From Firmicutes bacterium UBA3871 (GTDB lineage Bacteria; Bacillota; Clostridia; Peptostreptococcales; Anaerovoracaceae), in NCBI GenBank assembly GCA_002392265.1, contig DGGP01000105.1, positions 1 to 12,210 on the forward strand: 12,210 bases of DNA, read 5' to 3'. Both the position numbers and the translations under genes were made by a program. Shown in pieces: positions 6,979 to 12,210 of the stretch (position 1 is its first letter; each line of letters starts with the position of its first letter). The notes under the pieces were generated by a model. That model searched no databases. It worked only from the letters and a program-made list of their open reading frames with translations, and had not been told where the DNA came from.

Positions 6979-7668
6979 TCATTCACCTCTCCTTTCCGCC
7001 TTTTGCTGCTTTGTCTGGCGCGGCCTGAATATGCTGTATCCGTCGAATGTCATCTTTAACACCTGAGTCGCATAACCGGTCGCGACCTCCACATCGTGTG
7101 AAACCATAATTATAGTCAGGCCTTCCTTGCGATTGAGTTCATTTATGATGTCGTACATATTCTTTGTCGCAACAGGGTCGAGTCCCGCAACAGGCTCGTC
7201 GAGCACAAGAATCTTTTTTGCGCCGCAGATTGCACGAGCAAGCAGAACGCGCTGCTGCTGCCCTCCCGAAAGCTCGCGATAGCACCTTTTTGTGTACTCC
7301 GTCATCTCCAGCCTCTCTATTGCTCTTTTAGCCATAGCATGCTCAGCCTTCGAATAAAAGCACCTGCCGCCCAGTCCCCCGGCAAAACCCGAGATTACAA
7401 CCTCGTATACGGATGCGGGAAAATCCCTTTGAACGTGAGTCTGCTGCGGCAGATATCCCAGCTCGCTCTGCAATACGCCATCCATAATTATCTCTCCCTC
7501 GAGAGGACGCTTCAGTCCGAGTATCGCCTTTATCAGCGTGCTCTTTCCCGCACCGTTTTCGCCCTCTATGCAGAGATATTCCCCTGCGTTCACCCGGAAG
7601 TTCATGCGACTGATTATGGCACCGTTTTCATATCCGAGGCTTAAATTTTTGCATTCAATTAATGCCAT
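6979..7668 (-). CDS. znuC: Metal (zinc/manganese-type) ABC transporter ATP-binding protein
   Basis: 229 residues, starting at an ATG with AAGGAG 6 nt upstream. A complete ABC ATPase: Walker A GENGAGKST (36-44), Q-loop in YLPQQ (72-76), signature LSGGQQQR (133-140), Walker B ILVLDEP (153-159), D-loop AGLD, and the switch His191 in MVSHD. The length and the LPQQTHVQRDFP stretch after the Q-loop fit the ZnuC/MntB/TroB group that pairs with ABC-3 permeases. It powers import through the permease encoded 1 nt downstream. It is the first gene of the likely three-gene operon, with a promoter-like region and three 11-bp repeats upstream. Zinc versus manganese is undecided. Confidence 0.92.
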   Translation of the reverse strand: MALIECKNLSLGYENGAIISRMNFRVNAGEYLCIEGENGAGKSTLIKAILGLKRPLEGEIIMDGVLQSELGYLPQQTHVQRDFPASVYEVVISGFAGGLGGRCFYSKAEHAMAKRAIERLEMTEYTKRCYRELSGGQQQRVLLARAICGAKKILVLDEPVAGLDPVATKNMYDIINELNRKEGLTIIMVSHDVEVATGYATQVLKMTFDGYSIFRPRQTKQQKAERRGE

Positions 7669-7710
7669 GTCTTTCTCCTTGAGACCACATTTTTCAATGT
7701 TGTTTCTTCT

Positions 7711-7743
7711 AATTTATATCTATTTTACATCTATTTAATATCT
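7711..7743. repeat. Three 11-bp tandem repeats upstream of the metal transporter operon
   Basis: On the plus strand three units follow one another without gap: AATTTATATCT, ATTTTACATCT and ATTTAATATCT (7711-7743). They lie 43-75 bp before the ATPase start. The period equals about one DNA helical turn, so a protein would see them on one face. They do not look like the usual palindromic Zur or MntR boxes. They may be an operator or just AT-rich promoter DNA. Confidence 0.55.
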
Positions 7744-7748
7744 GTCTA
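7722..7748 (-). promoter_or_regulatory. Candidate promoter of the metal ABC transporter operon
   Basis: On the minus strand TAGACA (7748-7743, 5/6 match to TTGACA) is followed after 15 bp by TAAAAT (7727-7722, 5/6 match to TATAAT). The spacer is shorter than ideal. The boxes overlap the 11-bp repeats, so a bound regulator could block polymerase. This is the only clear promoter candidate between fbp and the ATPase gene. Confidence 0.4.
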
Positions 7749-7790
7749 TCCCGTTTTCCTTTTTTGGAAATTTTCCAGATATTTCAACAC

Positions 7791-7818
7791 GAGCCGGAGG
7801 GGTTTAGTCCTTCGGCTC
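7791..7818 (-). terminator. Hairpin after fbp, weak intrinsic terminator
   Basis: GAGCCGGAGG (7791-7800) pairs with CCTTCGGCTC (7809-7818) over 10 bp with one G-U pair and an 8-nt loop, 11 nt beyond the fbp stop codon. No good T run follows on the minus strand, so it may act as a 3' end stabiliser or partial terminator that lets some transcription continue into the metal transporter genes. Confidence 0.55.
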
Positions 7819-7829
7819 TGTCTGATTGT

Positions 7830-9779
7830 TTAATATACTTCTTTGATATCGCCTCTGCGATATGCATTGATGAGCTCATTCAGACTGTCTACCTGAGATT
7901 CGAGCTCCTTGCCCGAGTCCGTATCCTTTATCAGCACTCTCTTTTTAAGGAGTGCCACAGTTCTGAGGCTCGGATCGTGGAATTCCTGCGTTCCGTCAGG
8001 CTGAAGCGGGCTGTAAGGCTTGTGCTCCGCAAGTGCCATGAAACGTGAATTATATATGAAGGTATATCCTGCGATACCTGTATCCTTCTGATAAGCCTTT
8101 GACATTCCTCCATCAATGATAAAAAGCTTGCCACCGCCCTTTATCGGGCTCTTTCCGTCCTTTACCTTTACAGGTACATGCCCTGTCAGAACATGAGCTG
8201 TTTCGGGATCCAGTCCGAACTCGCGAATTATGGTATCACAGTGTTTTTCCTCTTCGATCAGTGTGTAGTAAGGAACCGAGTGCTCCTTGTGCGTCGCCTT
8301 GTCCGCTATGAAGCAGCGCTCGAGTGTGGTCATCTGGTCCTTGCCGAAAAGCGGAGACTTGCTGCCCAGCCACAGATACCACATGAGGTCTCCGGAGCGG
8401 CCCGTCTCTTCGGACTCGTCAGGTGTAAAGTAGGCCCTTCTTACCTGCTCGTCGAGATAGTCCATCAGCTGCTTGCCCTTGCAGGTAACGCCGTTAATGG
8501 TGACCTCTTCAAATTCTCCGTCAGCTGTCATAGGCAGGCAGCCGTGGAAGAGCAGATTGTTGTTTACTATTTTGTACAGCGCGCCGTGGCTAAAGAGGAA
8601 TCTGATGTGCTCTTGAAGCTTTTCGCTCTGAACAAACGATGCCTCGAGTCTGTTCATCAGGTCTTCTTCGTCCTTTGTGAACTTGTACGGATCGGCAGGG
8701 TCAATCGTAGGGAAGTTGTTTTCCTTGAGCGGATATGTGCCGCTCGGCAGAGTGATCGTGCCCGCCTCGTAGTCTATCTTGTCTAGGAGCAGCCTGTGCT
8801 CCATGTGATATTCAGGGTGCGCCATGATGCGCTGACCTTCGACCTTGAACTGGCAGATGCTGATGGCCTTGTTCATCTTTGCGGCTGTACTGCTGGTTAC
8901 CGGGTCGAATTTATTCTGGTCGAGAACCTTTGGCTTGAAGGCCTCGCACGGGTCGTCGCCGTAAAATCTCTGTGCGAACACGGCAAGCGGCCTTAAGTTT
9001 ATGCCATATCCAATCTCGAGCATGTCGAAATTGTTATAGCTGATGTTCATTCTCAGGAGGTTTGTGATGCAGGCCCAGTTTCCTATGGCTGCTCCCATCC
9101 ATACTACGTCGTGATTTCCCCACTGGAAATCAACATCGTGGTAGTTCATCAGGAAATCCATAATCCTGTCCGGATGAGCCCCTCTGTCGAAAATATCTCC
9201 TATGATGTGCAGCTTGTCCACTGCGAGGCGGCTGATGGCATCAGCCAGTGCAATGGTAAAGTTTTCGGCTATGTCATAGCTGATTATGGACTTTACGATT
9301 TCCATGTAATAGCTGGCCTTGTTTTCTTTATCATCTGCGTGAAGCAGCTCGTCTATGACATAATCGAAGTATTTCGGAAGGTTTTTTCTGACCTTCGAGC
9401 GTGTGTATTTCGTGGAAACGGCTTTGCATATCTCAATCAGGCGGTATATGTTCTCGCGATAGTACTGATCCATGTCAATACCTTCTTTTTTGCGCCTTTC
9501 GATTTCCGCTTCCGCATTGTAGACAAGTGCTGTAAGTCTGTCTCTTTCCGCATGTGAAAGAGAGTCGCCGTACAGCTCTTCTATTTTGGAACGAATAGTG
9601 CCGGAGGCACTCTTTATCATGTGCACAAAAGCTTCATGCTCTCCGTGCAGGTCGGAAAGGAAATATTCCGTACCCTTCGGCAGTGCCAAGATGGCCCTCA
9701 GGTTGATAACCTCCTTGGTTGCCGCCATGATGTTGGGGTAATCTTTTGCCAGTAACTTCAGGTACTGTAAATCTGCCAT
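7830..9779 (-). CDS. fbp: Fructose-1,6-bisphosphatase, class III
   Basis: 649 residues, the usual size of class III enzymes, which are characteristic of Firmicutes and unrelated to class I/II FBPases. It hydrolyses fructose-1,6-bisphosphate to fructose-6-phosphate plus phosphate, the committed step of gluconeogenesis, in the cytosol. The calcineurin-like metallophosphoesterase motifs are intact: DLH (43-45), GDIFDRG (194-200), GNHD (221-224) and GHVP (533-536). These residues bind the two metal ions. The ATG at 9779 has GAGGAG 5 nt upstream. The gene starts 27 nt after the murA stop, so the two are probably cotranscribed, and a hairpin follows the stop. No frameshift or missing motif is seen. 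Confidence 0.96.
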   Translation of the reverse strand: MADLQYLKLLAKDYPNIMAATKEVINLRAILALPKGTEYFLSDLHGEHEAFVHMIKSASGTIRSKIEELYGDSLSHAERDRLTALVYNAEAEIERRKKEGIDMDQYYRENIYRLIEICKAVSTKYTRSKVRKNLPKYFDYVIDELLHADDKENKASYYMEIVKSIISYDIAENFTIALADAISRLAVDKLHIIGDIFDRGAHPDRIMDFLMNYHDVDFQWGNHDVVWMGAAIGNWACITNLLRMNISYNNFDMLEIGYGINLRPLAVFAQRFYGDDPCEAFKPKVLDQNKFDPVTSSTAAKMNKAISICQFKVEGQRIMAHPEYHMEHRLLLDKIDYEAGTITLPSGTYPLKENNFPTIDPADPYKFTKDEEDLMNRLEASFVQSEKLQEHIRFLFSHGALYKIVNNNLLFHGCLPMTADGEFEEVTINGVTCKGKQLMDYLDEQVRRAYFTPDESEETGRSGDLMWYLWLGSKSPLFGKDQMTTLERCFIADKATHKEHSVPYYTLIEEEKHCDTIIREFGLDPETAHVLTGHVPVKVKDGKSPIKGGGKLFIIDGGMSKAYQKDTGIAGYTFIYNSRFMALAEHKPYSPLQPDGTQEFHDPSLRTVALLKKRVLIKDTDSGKELESQVDSLNELINAYRRGDIKEVY

Positions 9780-9806
9780 ATTCTCTCCTCTTACGTATCT
9801 ACTCTA

Positions 9807-11108
9807 CTACTGTTCCGCCTTGCCGTATTTGTTGTAATTATTGCTGTCAGGGCTCTCCTTTACTATGTTTGCCCCGAGCGCCGAGAATTTGTCCACAAAC
9901 CTTTCGCAGCCGCGCTCTATGTGATAAACCTCGTCTACCTCCGTGAAATCTTCGGCTACGAGGCCTGCCAGAACGAGTGCTGCGCCTGCACGAAGGTCTG
10001 TCGCAACAACCTGCGTTCCCGTAAGCTTCGCCCCGCCGATAATTGTCGCCGACCTGTCCTTTGTAGTGATATTGGCGCCCATTCGCGAAAGCTCGCTGAC
10101 ATGCATGAATCTGTTTTCAAATACTGTCTCAATGACGGTACTTTTGCCTTCGACGGTAGTGAGAAAAGCCATGAATATGGACTGCATGTCTGTTGGAAAG
10201 CCCGGATAAGGCATGGTCTTTATATCGGTGGCAGTGAACTTGCCGCGCGTTGCATCGACTCTCAGACCTTCAAGCGTATCCTCTACGGATACTCCGCACT
10301 CTCTGAGCTTTGCTATAACAGGCTTTACGTGATCGGGAAGTGAATTCTTTATCAGAACATTTCCCCTGGTAATTGCTGCCGCAAGCATGAATGTGCCGGT
10401 CTCGATGCGGTCCGGGATAACATGATGCGTCGTTCCATGAAGCTTTTCGACTCCTTCGATCTTTATTGTGTCTGTGCCGGCGCCCTTTATGCGTCCGCCC
10501 ATCTTGTTTATGAAATTTGCCAGATCAACAATTTCAGGCTCCTCTGCCGCATTTTCAATAACGGTGGTGCCCTCGGCCATAACAGCGGCCATCATGATGT
10601 TTTCGGTCGCGCCTACGCTCGGGAAGTCGAGATAGACTGTGGTCCCGCGAAGTCTGTCTGCCTGTGCTTCCACAAAGCCGCTGCCTTCGACAATCTTTGC
10701 GCCGAGTGCGGCAAAGCCCTTCAGGTGCAGGTCAATGGGTCTGGAGCCTATTGCGCAGCCACCCGGAAGCGGAATGCGCGCCCTTCCCACTCTCGCAAGC
10801 AGAGGCCCCATAATTACAAATGATGCTCTCATCTTGCTGACAAGTCCGTAAGGCGGCTCTGTCTCCGCAATTTCGCTGGTGGTTACCGTCAACTTGTTTT
10901 GCTCAAGCTCATCCTTTACGTTTGCGCCTATACGCACCAGGATTTGGCTCATAACATCCACATCTCTGAGCTTTGGTACGTCCATAATAACGCACTGCTC
11001 CTCGCAGAGAAGGGTCGCCGCCATAATTGGCAGCACTGCATTTTTTGAGCCGCTTATTTCAACCTCTCCCATGAGCGGTCCGCTTTTTTGAACTATAAAC
11101 TTGGCCAT
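9807..11108 (-). CDS. murA: UDP-N-acetylglucosamine 1-carboxyvinyltransferase
   Basis: 433 residues from the ATG at 11108, which has GGAGG 4 nt upstream and yields the standard N-terminus MAKFIVQ. An in-frame ATG at 11168 would add 20 residues read through a terminator hairpin. MurA transfers enolpyruvate from PEP to UDP-GlcNAc, the first committed step of peptidoglycan synthesis, in the cytosol. Landmarks: SGSKNAVLP with the active-site Lys22/Asn23; [12 protein letters not shown] with the catalytic Cys118, the residue modified by fosfomycin; and PGFPTDMQ with the conserved Asp. Many Firmicutes carry two MurA paralogues and I cannot tell which this is. It is followed by fbp in a likely operon. 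Its upstream region has an unusual promoter-terminator order. Confidence 0.96.
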   Translation of the reverse strand: MAKFIVQKSGPLMGEVEISGSKNAVLPIMAATLLCEEQCVIMDVPKLRDVDVMSQILVRIGANVKDELEQNKLTVTTSEIAETEPPYGLVSKMRASFVIMGPLLARVGRARIPLPGGCAIGSRPIDLHLKGFAALGAKIVEGSGFVEAQADRLRGTTVYLDFPSVGATENIMMAAVMAEGTTVIENAAEEPEIVDLANFINKMGGRIKGAGTDTIKIEGVEKLHGTTHHVIPDRIETGTFMLAAAITRGNVLIKNSLPDHVKPVIAKLRECGVSVEDTLEGLRVDATRGKFTATDIKTMPYPGFPTDMQSIFMAFLTTVEGKSTVIETVFENRFMHVSELSRMGANITTKDRSATIIGGAKLTGTQVVATDLRAGAALVLAGLVAEDFTEVDEVYHIERGCERFVDKFSALGANIVKESPDSNNYNKYGKAEQ

Positions 11109-11133
11109 GTGTCCTCCAAATTTCAATACTGAC

Positions 11134-11164
11134 GAAAAAACCTGCCGCACTTTGTACGGCAGGT
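11134..11164 (-). terminator. Strong intrinsic terminator between abrB and murA
   Basis: Read on the minus strand, ACCTGCCG (11164-11157) pairs with CGGCAGGT (11147-11140) and TTTTTT follows (11139-11134). It ends the abrB transcript 17 nt after its stop codon. It is also only 25 nt before the murA start codon, and downstream of the best murA promoter candidate, so it may attenuate murA too. Confidence 0.92.
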
Positions 11165-11179
11165 ACATCTCGCTATTTG

Positions 11180-11208
11180 ATTATAGCATTTTCAGTTCCT
11201 TTATGCAA
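11180..11208 (-). promoter_or_regulatory. Extended -10 promoter candidate for murA, overlapping the abrB stop
   Basis: On the minus strand TGCTATAAT has a perfect TATAAT (11185-11180) with the TGn extension. Seventeen bp upstream is TTGCAT (11208-11203), a 3/6 match to the -35. The abrB stop TAA lies within the -10 box. Transcription would start near 11173, a few nt before the in-frame ATG at 11168 and just before the terminator hairpin. There is no other room for a murA promoter beyond the terminator. Confidence 0.6.
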
Positions 11209-11423
11209 TCTGCACAAATATTTTTACCTTTAATATTGGTAACATTTTCAACATTGCCGCAGAAAACACAAGCAGGCTCGTATTTTCTGAGAACTATGAG
11301 TCCACCATCCACAAAAATTTCAAGTGAATCATCCTTTTCGATTTCGAATGTCTTTCTAAGTTCCTTTGGAATTACAATACGTCCGAGATCATCAACCTTT
11401 CTGACTATTCCTGTAGCTTTCAT
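11181..11423 (-). CDS. abrB: AbrB-family transcriptional regulator with C-terminal CxxC pair
   Basis: 80 residues. Residues 1-47 form the swapped-hairpin DNA-binding domain, beginning MKATGIVRKVDDLGRIVIP and very close to AbrB/SpoVT/Abh of Bacillus. The C-terminal part is different: CVFCG (Cys52, Cys55) and ICADC (Cys70, Cys73) make a four-cysteine set suited to bind zinc. AbrB proteins are transition-state regulators that bind AT-rich promoters as tetramers. The ATG has GAGG 8 nt upstream. In Bacillus abrB also lies near yabB/trmN6, so this neighbourhood is conserved in part. It has its own promoter candidate (11466-11495) and a strong terminator. Confidence 0.93.
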   Translation of the reverse strand: MKATGIVRKVDDLGRIVIPKELRKTFEIEKDDSLEIFVDGGLIVLRKYEPACVFCGNVENVTNIKGKNICADCIKELKML

Positions 11424-11465
11424 TACATTTCCCTCTTTCCATATATTATATAAAACTCTAGATTT

Positions 11466-11495
11466 ATACTACTATAGTTTAAAAATAATAGTCAA
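11466..11495 (-). promoter_or_regulatory. Probable promoter of abrB
   Basis: On the minus strand TTGACT (11495-11490, 5/6) is followed after 18 bp by TAGTAT (11471-11466, 4/6). The region is very AT-rich, as AbrB targets are, so autoregulation is plausible but not shown by a specific motif. Confidence 0.5.
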
Positions 11496-11510
11496 GTCTT
11501 TTTTGGGAAA

Positions 11511-11530
11511 TTCTTCAAGTATTTGAAGAA
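11511..11530 (-). terminator. Short hairpin after the small membrane protein gene
   Basis: TTCTTCAA (11511-11518) and TTGAAGAA (11523-11530) pair over 8 bp with a 4-nt loop, just beyond the stop codon at 11535. On the minus strand only TTTCCC follows, so termination would be weak. It separates this gene from the abrB promoter. Confidence 0.45.
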
Positions 11531-11534
11531 AATA

Positions 11535-11939
11535 TTACTCACCTGTGTATTCATCCTCGAACTTCTCAGCCTCGGTATCATTTTCCTCCGCTTCCGGAGC
11601 TGCCTTCGGACGGAGGATTCCCAGATCCACCAAAAGCTCACGCAGCGCACCTACTGCCGCAGCAAGCGTCGTAACCGAACCGACTACGCCCTGCCTGCCC
11701 TTTATCGAGCTCGCAACACTTGCAACCACGCCTATTGCGTCCCCAACTGCCGCATCAACCTCTTTGGTTCTTTCCGCTGCAATTGAAGTAATCACCTGAG
11801 TATCATCAAGCACAGCATTCGTCTTTTTCAAAGTCTTGATTAAAGTCGCAGTAAGTCTGATTAAATATATCAGCAGCACAATAGCGGATATACCCACTCC
11901 GAGTATCAGCAAATCCTTGAAAGTTAAAACTGTATCCAT
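11535..11939 (-). CDS. Small membrane-anchored protein of unknown function (DUF948-like layout)
   Basis: 134 residues. One N-terminal membrane segment (about 8-30, LLILGVGISAIVLLIYLI), then a predicted helical, alanine/valine-rich region (about 31-105) that may form a coiled coil, and an acidic C-terminal tail (111-134). No catalytic motif. The layout (single anchor, helical cytoplasmic part, charged tail) resembles DUF948/YtxG-type proteins, but I do not recognise the family securely. The ATG has GGGAGG 5 nt upstream, lying in the 3' end of trmN6 whose stop is 2 nt before this start, so the two are translated from one mRNA. Confidence 0.8.
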   Translation of the reverse strand: MDTVLTFKDLLILGVGISAIVLLIYLIRLTATLIKTLKKTNAVLDDTQVITSIAAERTKEVDAAVGDAIGVVASVASSIKGRQGVVGSVTTLAAAVGALRELLVDLGILRPKAAPEAEENDTEAEKFEDEYTGE

Positions 11940-11941
11940 GA

Positions 11942-12210
11942 TTACCTCCCGTAAATATCATTTATCTCTTTTGTGTATTCGCCGCCTGCCTCATGCACGA
12001 AAAGTGTGGTGAGAACCTTTAGCTCCGCACCCGCTTCCTTTATCGCATGAATCAGAACAATGTTCGGCTCCGTGCCCGGCTTTGGTGCCACCATTCTCAG
12101 CTCCTTTGGCTCAAGCCTGTGCGACCTGAGGCTGCATATTATATCGACAAGACGCGACGGCCTGTGTACCATATAGAAATGCCCGCGCCGCTTAAGCAGT
12201 CCGGCCGCAG
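11942..12210 (-). CDS. trmN6: tRNA1(Val) (adenine(37)-N6)-methyltransferase, C-terminal part
   Basis: The gene runs off the right edge and only the last 88 complete codons are present. The frame stays open to the edge and reads LLKRRGHFYMVHRPSRL before the internal ATG at 12172, so that ATG is not the start. The HFYMVHRPSRLVDII stretch and the following RLEPKELRMVAPKPG and EPNIVLIHAIKEAG match the C-terminal half of the YabB/TrmN6 class I methyltransferases, which use S-adenosylmethionine to modify A37 of tRNA-Val. The SAM-binding and NPPY motifs would lie outside the window. It is translationally linked to the next gene (stop and start 2 nt apart). Confidence 0.87.
   Translation of the reverse strand, partial: AAGLLKRRGHFYMVHRPSRLVDIICSLRSHRLEPKELRMVAPKPGTEPNIVLIHAIKEAGAELKVLTTLFVHEAGGEYTKEINDIYGR

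Noticed and set aside
11109..11168. 20-residue N-terminal extension of MurA
   Set aside because: It reads through the terminator hairpin and lacks a good ribosome binding site, while the ATG at 11108 has GGAGG and gives the normal MurA N-terminus. It is kept only as part of the attenuation idea.

Overview
The window looks like the chromosome of a low- to mid-GC Firmicute of the class Clostridia (Eubacteriales), probably a host-associated anaerobe. The signs are class III fructose-1,6-bisphosphatase, an AbrB-type regulator beside trmN6 (an association also seen in Bacillus), an SLH-anchored surface protein, strong Shine-Dalgarno sequences and a cobalamin riboswitch. I cannot fix genus or species from the sequence alone.

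Left part (1-5160, plus strand). The 3' half of a tRNA-Arg(ACG) and its terminator are followed by an AT-rich non-coding stretch. It holds four copies of a 38-bp repeat in which TCATC and GGATGA are always exactly 29 bp apart. A promoter, a cobalamin riboswitch and an intrinsic terminator then lead into a 1,397-residue secreted protein that most likely starts at a TTG. Its domain order is signal peptide, transcobalamin-like beta domain (DUF4430), cadherin-like sandwich, an unassigned segment, an alpha/alpha barrel of terpenoid-cyclase/transcobalamin type, a repeat linker, a second DUF4430 domain, a pre-SLH region and three SLH domains. A B12 riboswitch in front of a protein built from both halves of a transcobalamin/intrinsic-factor fold, with a cell-wall anchor, suggests a surface corrinoid-capture protein. 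This is the most interesting system in the window.

Right part (5199-12210, all minus strand). In transcription order (high to low coordinates): the C-terminal part of TrmN6 (tRNA1(Val) adenine-37 N6-methyltransferase), a small membrane protein, an AbrB-family regulator, murA (peptidoglycan precursor synthesis), fbp (class III FBPase, gluconeogenesis), a zinc/manganese-type ABC transporter (ATPase then permease, no binding protein), and an exported alpha/beta hydrolase. murA and fbp are 27 nt apart and probably cotranscribed. The ABC genes are 1 nt apart and the hydrolase follows after 27 nt, so these three form a second likely operon. It is preceded by a promoter-like region with three 11-bp tandem repeats.

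A bidirectional terminator (5128-5161) separates the two convergent halves. A second regulatory oddity lies between abrB and murA: a perfect extended -10 box overlaps the abrB stop codon, and a strong terminator sits between that promoter and murA, where it could act as an attenuator.
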